A DNA stretch of 64,000 nt, taken from contig JAEVEX010000006.1 in assembly GCA_016842085.1 (NCBI GenBank), forward strand, positions 1-64,000, in the 5' to 3' direction. The notes under the pieces are model-generated. The model ran no database searches. It was not told the DNA's origin and saw only the letters and a list, made by a program, of their open reading frames with translations. The translations under genes were made by a program, and so were the position numbers. Origin of the DNA: Candidatus Thermoflexus tengchongensis. GTDB taxonomy: Bacteria > Chloroflexota > Anaerolineae > Thermoflexales > Thermoflexaceae. Below are positions 47,137 to 57,652 of this stretch, piece after piece. Every line of letters begins with the position of its first letter. Position 1 is the stretch's first letter.

Positions 47137-47521
47137 CGGGGGGCTGCGGGGGGTGTCCCCCCACCTTCTCCCTCCACCGCCTGTCTGGATGGGTAAGAGC
47201 TTCGAAAAGCCCTGGGGTGATGCGGAAAGCGGGGGGAAACATGGCGAAGTCCGCGCGGCTGATGAGCGGTTGTCCGGGTGTGAGGCTTCCGCCCATGGGC
47301 ATCTCCCTGGTCTCCGGGGCGGGCTGGCCGGTCGGCAATGGGATCTTGCTCGCCGTGTCCTTGCCTGGTGGGGTATGGAAATGCTGGCGGGTATTTGAGC
47401 CGTTGCACTCTGCCCACCGTTGTGCTATAAAGTTCGTCGGGTGTAATGGTATTGGTACTTTGCCAGCGGAGAAAGGGCGGGCGTGCGGGCGGTGGAGTCT
47501 TGCGCCCGTCGGCGATGTGCA

Positions 47522-47595
47522 GCTAACAAACGTTTCCAGCCGACCTGATCCGCTTTGCTCTGCTACGTGGGCGGCTGAAGCGCAGGTTGTTAGGC
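47522..47595 (+). mobile_element. attC-like integron recombination site
   Basis: GCTAACAA...CAGCCG...CGGCTG...TTGTTAGGC; outer IR CTAACAA/TTGTTAG, inner IR CAGCCG/CGGCTG, canonical GTTAGGC core, 74 bp. Confidence 0.55.
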
Positions 47596-47627
47596 GGCTA
47601 TCTGCCCGGTGAGCAAGGAGGCAAGCG

Positions 47628-47867
47628 ATGAAAACATGGAGGGAATGGATTGTCTCGAATCCCTCGGTGATGATGGGGAAACCGGTGATCGTGGGAACCC
47701 GGATCACCGTAGAACTCATTTTGGAAAAGCTGGCTGCCGGCGAGACGATAGAGGATCTGCTCGAAGCCCATCCCCGGCTGACGCGAGAGGCCATTCGAGC
47801 GGCCCTTGCCTTTGCCGCCGAGGCCTTGCGAGCTGATGTGGTGTATCCCATCGAGGGGCCGGCGTGA
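47628..47867 (+). CDS. DUF433-family antitoxin-like protein
   Basis: WREWIVSNPSVMMGKPVIVGTRITVELILEKLAAGETIEDLLEAHPRLTREAIRAALAFAAEAL. Confidence 0.88.
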   Translation: MKTWREWIVSNPSVMMGKPVIVGTRITVELILEKLAAGETIEDLLEAHPRLTREAIRAALAFAAEALRADVVYPIEGPA

Positions 47868-47985
47868 AGATTCTGGCCGATGAAGGGGTGGACCGTCCTA
47901 TCGTGGAGCGGCTGCGCCAGAGCGGCCATCGGGTATAGTATGTTGCCGAGATGGAGCCAGGGATTTCCGACACCGTGGATCGGCC
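47864..47985 (+). pseudogene. DUF5615 (PIN-like) toxin relic interrupted by a stop codon
   Basis: VKILADEGVDRPIVERLRQSGHRV*YVAEMEPGISDTV; overlaps antitoxin by GTGA; TAG at 47936-47938; remainder of the domain absent. Confidence 0.75.
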
Positions 47986-48473
47986 CAAAAGGTCGAGGAG
48001 CATCAGGACCACCCCAGGGAGACGCATCCGCGCTATCCGGATTCCTCTATCCCATCCCACATTCCGAAAACAGGATGCTCGAAAAACTCCCCGGTCAAGC
48101 TGCTATCCGTCGGATCTATACGAGGGGGTAAGACGACCGCGGTCCATCCGCATGGATGGAGGGCTGGGGAGGCCAGATGACCCATCCCGCTGAGCGCTGG
48201 CCCGATCGGGTTAATCCCGGGAGGAAGAAGCCCTGTCTTTCCTCAGGGCTTTCCGGCGTTCGGAGGCGCGCGGTTATTCCCTTCCCTGGGGCTTTTGAGG
48301 GCTGCGGTGCCCCTCGCAGCTCTCCAGAGATGAACACGGGGAGAGACGATCCCCTCTATAGAAACCCCGTTGTATGGAAAGCCTGGCTCAGCCCCAAAAG
48401 CCCCCTGTCCGGGGGGACTGCGTCCAGCGTTACAGGAGCCTTCGGGATGCGATCCTGACGGCAAAGCGGACCT

Positions 48474-48992
48474 TTATTCCTCCCCGCCTTCCCCCAGGTC
48501 GTCCAGGTCGAGGGACTCGATCAGGTCGCGGAAGGGGGATTCCTCGAGCTTGGCCTCGGGGCTCTCGAGGCTTTCACTTTCGATTTCCTCCTCGCGCGGG
48601 TTGACTCCCGCCCGTTCCATCACATCTTCGTCGACGTAGATGGGAACCCTGGCCCGGACGGCGAGGGCGATGGCGTCGCTGGGTCGGGAGTCGATCTCCA
48701 GGCGTCGGGAATCCATCTGGATCACAATACGGGCGTAGAAGGTATCGTTACGGAGGTCGTTGACCACTACGTAAAGGACGGTCCCCCCCATCTCGGTGAT
48801 GACGTTCTTCAACAGATCGTGGGTCAGGGGGCGGGCGACTTCAATCTGTTGCAGCTCGATATTGATGGCCTCTGCCTCGTAAGGGCCGATCCAGATCGGA
48901 AGATAGCGGTCGCTCTCTCGTTCCCGCAGGATGATCACCCGGTGCTGGGACATCAGGCTGGCGCGGATGCTATCGATCACCACTTCAATCAT
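48474..48992 (-). CDS. Bifunctional nuclease family protein (BFN/DUF151)
   Basis: MIEVVIDSIRASLMSQHRVIILRERESDRYLPIWIGPYEAEAI...RPLTHDLLKNVI...DSRPSDAIALAVRARVPIYV. Confidence 0.93.
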   Translation of the reverse strand: MIEVVIDSIRASLMSQHRVIILRERESDRYLPIWIGPYEAEAINIELQQIEVARPLTHDLLKNVITEMGGTVLYVVVNDLRNDTFYARIVIQMDSRRLEIDSRPSDAIALAVRARVPIYVDEDVMERAGVNPREEEIESESLESPEAKLEESPFRDLIESLDLDDLGEGGEE

Positions 48993-49139
48993 CGGAGCCT
49001 CCCCCGGTTCAATCCACCGACGCCATCCGAATTCTTACCCTTTGATTATACCACCAAGGTCAAGAGCCGCGTATCGCCATGGGTATTCACGGAAGGGCCG
49101 GGCAGGGATGGCGGGGCCCTGGAGGCCGGCCGGGGCGGC

Positions 49140-49292
49140 TGGTAGGAGCCGCGTGTAGGAGCCGCGTGTAGGAGCCGCTTCAGCGGCGACCTGAGGGGTC
49201 GGGGCTGAAGCCGTCGGGGCTGAAGCCCCTCCTACCGGGTGGCCTGGCCGGGCTATCAATCCGAACCGGTAGGAGCCGCTTCGGCGGCGACA
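49140..49292. repeat. REP-like palindromic repeats (TAGGAGCCGCTTCAGCGGCGA type)
   Basis: Tandem TGTAGGAGCCGCG, GTAGGAGCCGCTTCAGCGGCGA, inverted GGGGCTGAAGCCCCTCCTACC, then GGTAGGAGCCGCTTCGGCGGCGA. Confidence 0.85.
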
Positions 49293-49426
49293 CGCGATGT
49301 AGAGCGTCTCCGGTGCTCTGTATAACCTCACCAGCCCTGCGGATCATCCTGCGCTGACTTTGCCGGCGGGATAGATACGCCACAAACTTGGAGACGGAAG
49401 CTCCATATGACCCGGAGGCGGGATCC

Positions 49427-50986
49427 ATGGCGGTTCTCGAGCTGGATGGGGAGCACCTGACGCTGGAGGATGTGGTGGCGGTCGCGCGGGAGCGGCGACC
49501 GGTGGCGCTGACCCCGGCTGCCTGGGCGCGGGTCCGGCGCAGTCGGGAAGGGGTAGAGCGACTGCTGGAACGGGGCGCGGTGATTTACGGGGTGACCACG
49601 GGGTTCGGGCATCTGCGAAACGTTCGGATCTCCCCGGAGCAAGCCGCTCAGCTTCAGCACAACCTGCTCCAGAGCCATGCCGTAGGGGTTGGCCCCGAGC
49701 TCTCCGAAGAGCAGGTTCGGGCGATGATGGTGGCCCGCCTGAACACCCTGGCTCGAGGCCACTCCGGGGTCCGCCCCGAGGTCCTTCAGCTGCTGGTGGA
49801 GATGTTAAATCGGGGGGTCCATCCGGTGGTCCCCGCCCAGGGCTCTCTGGGGGCGAGCGGCGATCTGGCCCCGCTGGCCCATATGGCGCTGCCCATGATC
49901 GGGCTGGGGGAGGCGATCGTGGATGGTCGGCGGATGCCGGGGGCGGATGCGCTGGCGGCGGTAGGGTTGCGGCCGTTGCGCCTGGAGGCCAAGGAGGGGC
50001 TGGCGCTGATCAATGGGACAGCCTTTATGGCCGGGCTGGGCGCGCTGATCACCTATGATGCCGAAGTCCTCGTGCAGACAGCGGATATCGTGGGGGCGAT
50101 GATCCTCGAGGCGCTGGAAGGTTCCGCCATGCCTTTCGACGAGCGCCTTCATCGCGTGCGCCCGCATCCCCGTCAGATGGATTGTGCGGCTTTCCTGCGG
50201 CGGCTGGTGGAAGGAAGCGAGCTGCTGAGCGACCCGCGGAACCCCTCGCGGGTCCAGGACGCCTATTCCCTGCGCTGCATGCCCCAGGTGCACGGCGCGG
50301 TGCGGGATGTGGTGGCGTATGCCCGCTGGGCCCTGGAAATCGAACTGAACAGCGCCACGGACAACCCGCTGATCTTCTGGGAGGAAGGGGAGGAGGAGCC
50401 CACGGTGCTTTCCGGAGGCAATTTCCACGGGGAGCTGATCGCCCTGGCGATGGATTACCTGGCCATCGGCCTGGCCGAGCTGGCCAACATCTCCGAGCGG
50501 CGGCTGAACCGTTTGCTGGATCCGGCGGAGAACGAGGGCCGTTATCCGCCTTTCCTGGCCCTGGAGCCGGGCCTGCATTCCGGGTTCATGCTGGTGCAGT
50601 ATACAGCGGCGGCCCTGGCTTCAGAGAACAAGGTGCTGGCCCATCCGGCCAGTGTGGACACGATCCCTTCCTCCGCGGGCACGGAGGACCATGTGAGCAT
50701 GGGGGCCACCGCGGTGCGCCATGCCGAGTTGGTGCTGCGCAATGCGCAGCGGGTGGTAGCGGCCGAGTGGTTCGCGGCTGGTCAGGCGATCGATCTGCGC
50801 CGACAGCAGGCCGGGCGTCCCCTGCGCATGGGTAAAGGGACGGAGGCTGCTTACCGGGTCCTCCGTCAGCATATCCCTTTCCTGGCTGGGGATACGGTGA
50901 TGGCCCCGTGGATGGAGCAGGCTTACCGGCTGGTAGCCGGGGGGGCCATTCTTCAGGCTGTGCAGGAGGCCCTGAATACGGCTTAA
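49427..50986 (+). CDS. hutH: Histidine ammonia-lyase
   Basis: YGVTTGFGHL, LLQSHAVGVG, GSLGASGDLAPLAHM (MIO motif), NPLIF, EDHVSMG. Confidence 0.9.
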   Translation: MAVLELDGEHLTLEDVVAVARERRPVALTPAAWARVRRSREGVERLLERGAVIYGVTTGFGHLRNVRISPEQAAQLQHNLLQSHAVGVGPELSEEQVRAMMVARLNTLARGHSGVRPEVLQLLVEMLNRGVHPVVPAQGSLGASGDLAPLAHMALPMIGLGEAIVDGRRMPGADALAAVGLRPLRLEAKEGLALINGTAFMAGLGALITYDAEVLVQTADIVGAMILEALEGSAMPFDERLHRVRPHPRQMDCAAFLRRLVEGSELLSDPRNPSRVQDAYSLRCMPQVHGAVRDVVAYARWALEIELNSATDNPLIFWEEGEEEPTVLSGGNFHGELIALAMDYLAIGLAELANISERRLNRLLDPAENEGRYPPFLALEPGLHSGFMLVQYTAAALASENKVLAHPASVDTIPSSAGTEDHVSMGATAVRHAELVLRNAQRVVAAEWFAAGQAIDLRRQQAGRPLRMGKGTEAAYRVLRQHIPFLAGDTVMAPWMEQAYRLVAGGAILQAVQEALNTA

Positions 50987-51190
50987 AGCAGACGGCCCGT
51001 ATTGGAACAACCGCCTTTTGTTGCGATGCCTCCATGAGCCCGTTATAATTCCACGTGACCGGTTCTAACCTTGAAAGCCCTCCGGAAGCCTCCGATTCTG
51101 GCGATGGGCCGGGAAGATCCATCGCCTGAGGAAGATGCTTCTGGCAGGAGGAAGGAAGGCTGACGATTCTGGTTCTGGAGGGAATGATCG

Positions 51191-52528
51191 GTGCGGATCA
51201 CAACGGAAACCCTTCCGCAGCGCCAGGTGGCGTTGACCATCGAGGTCGACCCGGAACGTGTGGAGAAGGCGATGCGTCAGGTGGCCCGGCGCTTCGCTGA
51301 GCGTTATGACATCCCTGGTTTCCGCCGTGGCAAAGCTCCGTATGAGATCGTAGTCCGAACCTTCGGTCGGGAAGTGATCTTTGAGGAGGCGGTGGAGGTC
51401 CTGAGCCAGGAAGTCTACCGGGAAGCCCTGGACCAGCTGGGCCTGGATCCCTATGGGCCGGGCCAGCTGGAACGGGTCGAACCGGAGCCCCTGACGTTCC
51501 GCGTGATCGTCCCCCTGAAGCCCGAGATCCGGCTGGGGGATTACCGATCCATACGCCTGCCCTACGAACCGCCGGAGCCAACTGAGGAAGAGGTTATGGA
51601 AGTCCTCGAGCGCTTGCGGGAGGACAACGCCATCATCGAGCCCCTTTCGGAGGGGGTGGCGGAGCCGGGGATGATGGTCACAGTGACCCTGCAGGCGAAG
51701 GATGCGGAAGGGAAGATCGTTCTGGAGGACGAGGTCTCCTTCGTGCTGGGTCAGGAAGAGCCTCCTCTGCCCGGGCTGGGGGAGCGGATCGCGGGCATGG
51801 CGTTAAACGAGACACGGACGTTTGAACTGCCCTGGCCAGGAGATGAATCCCGTGTCCTCCAGGTGGAGGCCACCCTGACCGGGGTTTCCCGGTATTTGCT
51901 GCCGGAGCTCGACGATGCCCTGGCTCAGACCATCGGTGAGTTCGAGACCCTCGAGGAGTTGAAGGCGAAGATCCGTCAGGATCTCGCTGCCCATAAGCGT
52001 CGTCAATACGACGCGGAGTATGCCGAGCGCGCGCTGGAGGCGCTGGTGGATCAGGCGGAGGTGGAGTTCCCCCCGCAGATGCTGGAGGAGGAGATCAATG
52101 ATCTGGTGGAGGATCTGGAGCGCTCCCTCCGGCGGCAGGGGAAGGATCTGGAGAGCTACCTGAAAGAGCGGAATCAGACCCTGGAGGCGCTGCGGGAGGA
52201 ACTCCGGCCGCAGGCCGAACGCCGGATTCGCCGGGGGCTGGTCCTTTACCAGCTGGCCCGGGAGGAGGGGCTATCGGTCCCGGACGAAGTGGTGGAAAAA
52301 GAGGCCCAGGCGTTACGCCAGCGGGCTTATGTATCGGAGGAGGCCTGGAAGCATCTGGGGCCGGAGGTCTCTGCCACGATTCGCTCCCGGCTTCTGGCCC
52401 GCCGGGCTCTGGAGCGTCTGGTGGAGATTGCCCGGGGCGACCTGGCGGTAGCGGCGGAAGCCGGGCCCGCGGGTGAAGCAGAGGCTCCCGTCGTGGAAGG
52501 GACCTCCACCCCGGGGACCGCCGAATAG
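51191..52528 (+). CDS. tig: Trigger factor (GTG start)
   Basis: MRITTETLPQRQVALTIEVDPERVEKAMRQVARRFAERYDIPGFRRGKAPYEIV; tig-clpP-clpX synteny. Confidence 0.96.
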   Translation: MRITTETLPQRQVALTIEVDPERVEKAMRQVARRFAERYDIPGFRRGKAPYEIVVRTFGREVIFEEAVEVLSQEVYREALDQLGLDPYGPGQLERVEPEPLTFRVIVPLKPEIRLGDYRSIRLPYEPPEPTEEEVMEVLERLREDNAIIEPLSEGVAEPGMMVTVTLQAKDAEGKIVLEDEVSFVLGQEEPPLPGLGERIAGMALNETRTFELPWPGDESRVLQVEATLTGVSRYLLPELDDALAQTIGEFETLEELKAKIRQDLAAHKRRQYDAEYAERALEALVDQAEVEFPPQMLEEEINDLVEDLERSLRRQGKDLESYLKERNQTLEALREELRPQAERRIRRGLVLYQLAREEGLSVPDEVVEKEAQALRQRAYVSEEAWKHLGPEVSATIRSRLLARRALERLVEIARGDLAVAAEAGPAGEAEAPVVEGTSTPGTAE

Positions 52529-52579
52529 AGCAAGGAAGTTCGGTGAAACCCTGTATGGGAACCCGAAAGGAGGCTGGTG

Positions 52580-53245
52580 ATGGCTCGAGGAGAAATGCCG
52601 GAGATGTTGATTCCGATGGTGATCGAGAACACGGGGCGCGGCGAGCGCGTTTATGATATCTACTCGCTGCTCCTGAAAGAGCGGATCATCTTCCTGGGGA
52701 CGCCGATCACGGATCAGGTGGCCAATCTGGTGGTCGCTCAGCTGCTCTATCTGGATCGGGAGGACCCGGAGGAGGAGATCCGGCTTTACATCAACTCGCC
52801 CGGCGGGTTGATCTATCCGGGCCTGGCGATCTACGACACGATGCAGCAGGTGCGCGCTCCGATCTCCACGATCGCTGTGGGCTGGACCGCCAGCATGGCC
52901 ACCGTGCTTCTGGCGGCGGGGACAAAGGGTCGCCGCTTCGCCCTGCCGCATGCGACGATCCACATGCATCCGGCCGGCGGCGGTGCCCATGGCTATGCTC
53001 CGGATGTGGAGATCCAGTATAAAGAGCTGATGCGGATGCAGAACCTGATCTTCGAGCTGCTGGCCCGCCATACCGGCCAGCCGGTGGAACGCATCGCCGA
53101 TGATTTCGACCGGGATTACTATATGTCGGCGGAGGAGGCCGTCAAATACGGGATCATCGACGAAGTGCTCAAGCCGCCGCCGCACAAGGAGCTCCCGCCG
53201 CTGCCGACCCAGGCGGTCACTACCCCGGATGGCCGCAGGGAGTGA
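52580..53245 (+). CDS. clpP: ATP-dependent Clp protease proteolytic subunit
   Basis: [35 protein letters not shown]...[32 protein letters not shown]. Confidence 0.97.
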   Translation: MARGEMPEMLIPMVIENTGRGERVYDIYSLLLKERIIFLGTPITDQVANLVVAQLLYLDREDPEEEIRLYINSPGGLIYPGLAIYDTMQQVRAPISTIAVGWTASMATVLLAAGTKGRRFALPHATIHMHPAGGGAHGYAPDVEIQYKELMRMQNLIFELLARHTGQPVERIADDFDRDYYMSAEEAVKYGIIDEVLKPPPHKELPPLPTQAVTTPDGRRE

Positions 53246-53248
53246 GGG

Positions 53249-54526
53249 ATGCAACGCGCGCGCAGGGAGGCGCCCCGTTGCTCCTTCTGTCGGCGGGATC
53301 CGGACGAAACGGGCCGGCTCCTCGCAGGCCCGGAGGGGGTTTACATCTGCGAGGAGTGCGTGGAGACGAGTTATCGCCTCCTTCGGGGAGAGGGCAGGGA
53401 TGCCTGCCCCTCCCCGGGTTTCCCCCGCCGTCTCCCTTCCCCTCGTGAGATCTATGCCTATCTGGATCAGTATGTGGTGGGCCAGGACCGGGCCAAACGG
53501 GTGCTCTCCGTAGCGGTTTACAACCACTACAAGCGGATCGCCAGTGGCGGACGATGGGAGGACGTGGAGCTCGAGAAAAGCAACATCCTGCTCATCGGCC
53601 CTACCGGATGCGGCAAGACCCTGCTGGCCCGCACCCTGGCCCGTTTTCTGGATGTCCCTTTTGCCATCGCCGACGCCACTTCGCTGACGGAAGCCGGTTA
53701 TGTGGGGGAGGATGTGGAGAACATTCTCCTCCGGCTGATCCAGGCTGCGGATTACGATGTGGCCCGGGCGGAGAAGGGCATCGTCTACATTGATGAAATC
53801 GACAAGATCGCGCGCAAATCCGGCGATAATCCCTCCATCACCCGCGATGTCTCCGGCGAGGGCGTGCAGCAAGCCCTGCTCAAGATCATCGAGGGCACGA
53901 TTGCCAACGTTCCCCCTCAGGGCGGCCGCAAGCACCCGCATCAGGAGTTCATCCAGATCGATACGACCAATATCCTTTTCATCTGCGGTGGTGCCTTCGA
54001 AGGGCTCTCGAAAATCATCGCCGAGCGCATGGGGTTGCGGGGACACATCGGATTCCCGGGTGAGGCCAGAGTTCGAGGTCGGGTCTCCCTCTCGGAGGCC
54101 GAGCTGTTACAGCAGGTGACCCCGGAGGATCTCATCCGGTTCGGGTTGATCCCCGAGCTGGTCGGACGGCTCCCGGTGGTGATCCCGGTGGATCCGCTGG
54201 ATCGGGAGTCGCTGAAGGCGGTGCTCACGCGCCCGCGCAACGCGCTGGTGAAGCAGTTCCAGCGGCTGTTCGCTCTGGATCATGTGGAGCTGATCTTCAC
54301 GCCGGATGCGATCGAGGCGGCTGCTGAGGAAGCGATACGCCTGGGGACGGGCGCGCGGGCCTTGCGATCGATCCTGGAGCGAACCCTGCTGGATGTGATG
54401 TATGAGATCCCCTCTCACCCCCAGATCCGCCGCTGCATCGTCACCGCCGAGGCTATCCGGGGGCAGAGGATGCCGCTGTTGCTGAACGAATCCGGTCAAT
54501 TTGTGGAGCTGCGCCGGGCGGCATAA
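53249..54526 (+). CDS. clpX: ATP-dependent Clp protease ATPase subunit ClpX
   Basis: Zinc finger [10 protein letters not shown]...[35 protein letters not shown]. Confidence 0.97.
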   Translation: MQRARREAPRCSFCRRDPDETGRLLAGPEGVYICEECVETSYRLLRGEGRDACPSPGFPRRLPSPREIYAYLDQYVVGQDRAKRVLSVAVYNHYKRIASGGRWEDVELEKSNILLIGPTGCGKTLLARTLARFLDVPFAIADATSLTEAGYVGEDVENILLRLIQAADYDVARAEKGIVYIDEIDKIARKSGDNPSITRDVSGEGVQQALLKIIEGTIANVPPQGGRKHPHQEFIQIDTTNILFICGGAFEGLSKIIAERMGLRGHIGFPGEARVRGRVSLSEAELLQQVTPEDLIRFGLIPELVGRLPVVIPVDPLDRESLKAVLTRPRNALVKQFQRLFALDHVELIFTPDAIEAAAEEAIRLGTGARALRSILERTLLDVMYEIPSHPQIRRCIVTAEAIRGQRMPLLLNESGQFVELRRAA

Positions 54527-54660
54527 AACGCATCAAAAGGCTGGTGTGAAGCGCCGAAGACGCCCCGCGTTTTCTCCTCCCTTCTCGCGGTCCGAAGGGG
54601 CCCATGGGGAGGAAAGAGGGATCATCCTGTCTTTCCAATCAAAGCCTCAGTGCGCAAGTC

Positions 54661-55908
54661 CTACCGGTAAAACGTCCTTCGCACGACCTCCAATCCCTCG
54701 ATGAGCCGATCCACTTCCTCGAACGTGTTGTAAAGATAGAAACTGGCCCGGGCGGTCGCGGTGAGCCCCAGGCGTTCGTGCAGCGGCATGGCGCAATGAT
54801 GGCCGGCCCGAATACAGATCCCTTCTCGATCCAGGATGGTCGCGATGTCGTGGGGATGCACCCGATCCATCGCGAAGGCCACCACGCCCCCGCGCTCCGC
54901 CGGGGGAGGGCCAACGATCCGAACACCCGGGATTTCGCTCAGCCGCTCCATGGCGTAGGCGGCCAGCAGCTGTTCGTGGCGGTGGATGGCTTCCAGGCCG
55001 ATGCGGCTCAGGTAATCCACCGCCGCCCCCAGGCCAATCGCCTCGGCGATCGCCGGGGTTCCGGCCTCAAACTTATAGGGGAGATCATTCCACTCCGCGC
55101 CTTCAAAGGTGACCCGGCGGATCATATCGCCGCCGCCCAGGAAGGGCGGCATCGCCTCCAGGAGTTCCCGCCGTCCCCACAGCACACCGATACCTGTCGG
55201 CCCGCACATCTTGTGGCCTGAGAAAGCCAGGAAGTCGCATCCCAGCTCCTGAACGTTCACCGGGATGTGGGGCACCCCCTGAGCCCCATCGACCAGCACA
55301 ATCGCCCCCGCGGCATGGGCCTTCTCAATGATCGGCCGCAGCGGATTGATGGTCCCCAGCACATTGGACATCATGGTCACCGCCACCAGGCGGGTGCGCT
55401 CGGTGATCAGCGTATCCAGAAGATCCAGCCGCAGACGACCCTCCTCATCGATCGGGATATAGCGGATGCGAAGCCCTTTTTCCTGAGCGACCAGGAACCA
55501 TGGGACCAGGTTGCTGTGATGCTCCATTTCGGTGAGGAGGATCTCATCGCCTTCCCGGAGGAAAGGACGGGCCCAGGCGTAGGCGACCAGGTTGATGGCT
55601 TCCGTGGTGTTCCGGGTGAAGATGATCTCCCTGGGGGAGGCAGCACCGATAAAGACAGCGATCTTACGGCGTGCTTCCTCGTAAAGGGCCGTGGCCTGTT
55701 CGCTCAGCATGTAAACTCCCCGGTGAACGTTCGCATGGGTGGTCCGGTAGTATTCGTTCATCGCCTCGATCACCGGGATCGGTTTCTGGGAGCTGGCTGC
55801 GCTGTCCAGGAAGACCAGGGGTTTTCCATGGATGGTCTGGTGGAGGATGGGGAAATCCGCCCGGATGCGTTCGACATCCAGTTCGGTTCGCAGCGCCACG
55901 CTTTTCAT
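54661..55908 (-). CDS. sufS: Cysteine desulfurase SufS
   Basis: RADFPILHQTIHGKPLVFLDSAASSQKP...FLAFSGHKMCGPTGIGVLWG...RAGHHCAMPLHERLG. Confidence 0.95.
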   Translation of the reverse strand: MKSVALRTELDVERIRADFPILHQTIHGKPLVFLDSAASSQKPIPVIEAMNEYYRTTHANVHRGVYMLSEQATALYEEARRKIAVFIGAASPREIIFTRNTTEAINLVAYAWARPFLREGDEILLTEMEHHSNLVPWFLVAQEKGLRIRYIPIDEEGRLRLDLLDTLITERTRLVAVTMMSNVLGTINPLRPIIEKAHAAGAIVLVDGAQGVPHIPVNVQELGCDFLAFSGHKMCGPTGIGVLWGRRELLEAMPPFLGGGDMIRRVTFEGAEWNDLPYKFEAGTPAIAEAIGLGAAVDYLSRIGLEAIHRHEQLLAAYAMERLSEIPGVRIVGPPPAERGGVVAFAMDRVHPHDIATILDREGICIRAGHHCAMPLHERLGLTATARASFYLYNTFEEVDRLIEGLEVVRRTFYR

Positions 55909-56038
55909 ACGGCCCTCCACAAGGGTTCATACGGACAATCAGGGCTTTTCATTAGCAAGCAGGGGCTGGCACCGTTAGAGGCTGGGCGGGGCGCCGAAGG
56001 CGCCCCACTCAGCCCCCAGGGCCCCTGGCCGGAATCCC

Positions 56039-57376
56039 TCAGAACTCCTCTTCGGGCGGGACGCCCAGCTTGCGGTGGATGATCGTATCCGCCTGGCGCC
56101 GGATATCGGGCACCGGAATGCGATCCAGAACCGGAGCGAAGAACCCTTCCACAATCAGGCGGGTGGCGACAGGCCGGGAGAGCCCACGGGACATCAAATA
56201 GAAAAGCTCCTCTTCATTGATCTGCCCCACGGTCGCGCCATGGGTGCACCGCAGGTCGTTGGCCATAATCTCCAGGCCCGGGATGGAGTCGGCCCGAGCG
56301 TGCGGGGAGAGGATCAGGTTGCGGTTGGCCTGATAGGCATCGGTCTTCTGAGCCCCCGGATGTGCCCGGATCATCCCCTGCCAAACGGAGCGGGCGCGAT
56401 CTTTAAGGGCGACCTTGTAAAGCAAATCGCTCTTGGTGTAGGGAGCGATATGATCCTGCTCGGTATCATAGTCCGCATGTTGCTGACCGTCAAAGAAGAA
56501 GACGCCCGACATATAAGCGGTGGCGCCGCGGCCGATCAGGGCGACTTCCAGGAAGGTTTTGGTGATCCCCCCGCCCATCCCGATTACCACCCAATCGAGG
56601 GTGCTATCGCGGTCGACGAAAGCCCGCTCGTGGGTGAAATTCCACATATAGCGGCCCCAGTTCTGGAGGGCGATGTAGGTCAGCCGCGCGTTCTCTTTTA
56701 CATGGATCTCCACGGTTCCGTTGTGGAAGGCTGCTCCTACCGCATCGTCAGCCAGCCGCTCGTCGATGAAGGTAACCTGGGCGCCGGGCTCCACCACGAT
56801 CAGGATGCGGGAGAAATCGGTGGGGACGCCCTGGAGCCCGATCACGGCCCGCAAGGGCAGCGTGACCTCCAGATCCCGGGGCACATAGAGGAAGATCCCG
56901 TTGCGCCAGAACGCGGCGTTCATCGCCGCGAAGAAGCCATCTCCCGGCCGCACGATCTGACCCAGATAGGGAGCGACCTGGTCCGGGTGCTCCCGGATCG
57001 CGGTCGGCAGATCCGTGAAAATCAACCCCCGGCGCTCCAGCCGTTCGTCCACCCAGCGGAGAAGGGACTGGCCGTTGAAAAGCAACAGCCCCCCTGCGAG
57101 ATCGTCCCGCCGCTCCGGGATCTGCCGCATTGCCTCCGGCGGGGTTGCCCCATCGCCGACGAGGACGGTCGCCAGGTCCTCGATCGCCAGAGCCCGGATA
57201 TCGGTGCGCCGCCAGGCCTCATCGTTCGGCCCCGGCTTAGGGGTCTCGCGCAGGATCTGCCAGGCCTCCCGGCGGGCCTGACGGAGCCATTCGGGCTCTT
57301 CGCGGGTCTCCAGGAATGCCTCGAACGCTTCGGGGCCAATGCCCCGAGCCTCTCGAATGAGATGCGTCTCCGCCAT
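56039..57376 (-). CDS. sufD: Fe-S cluster assembly protein SufD
   Basis: SufBD core: RSVWQGMIRAHPGAQKTDAYQANRNLILSPHARADSIPGLEIMANDLRCTHGATVGQINEEELFYLMSRGL. Confidence 0.95.
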   Translation of the reverse strand: MAETHLIREARGIGPEAFEAFLETREEPEWLRQARREAWQILRETPKPGPNDEAWRRTDIRALAIEDLATVLVGDGATPPEAMRQIPERRDDLAGGLLLFNGQSLLRWVDERLERRGLIFTDLPTAIREHPDQVAPYLGQIVRPGDGFFAAMNAAFWRNGIFLYVPRDLEVTLPLRAVIGLQGVPTDFSRILIVVEPGAQVTFIDERLADDAVGAAFHNGTVEIHVKENARLTYIALQNWGRYMWNFTHERAFVDRDSTLDWVVIGMGGGITKTFLEVALIGRGATAYMSGVFFFDGQQHADYDTEQDHIAPYTKSDLLYKVALKDRARSVWQGMIRAHPGAQKTDAYQANRNLILSPHARADSIPGLEIMANDLRCTHGATVGQINEEELFYLMSRGLSRPVATRLIVEGFFAPVLDRIPVPDIRRQADTIIHRKLGVPPEEEF

Positions 57377-57652
57377 TGTATGCTTGAACCTCCCTGGAAG
57401 CTTATGCCATGGACAAACCAGCTACCTCACAATCCAGAGGATGGCCACGAAGGGCATGGTTGGGGTGGTGGGGCGGGCCGCTTCGCCACCCCGCCTCGCC
57501 ACCCTCCAAAACCTCAGGAGTGGAGTGACGCCTTTGTTTCCTGCCCGGGGCTTTGGGGAAGGCCGCGCTCACCGGGCGTGGGGCGCCCCGGCCGGGAAAG
57601 ACGGACCGGGGCGCCGCCGATCGCCCGACCTCCTCCTGCAACCCCGGTGGGG

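Noticed and set aside
52313-54046. 577-aa minus-strand ORF
   Set aside because: Antisense to tig/clpP/clpX; not a real gene.
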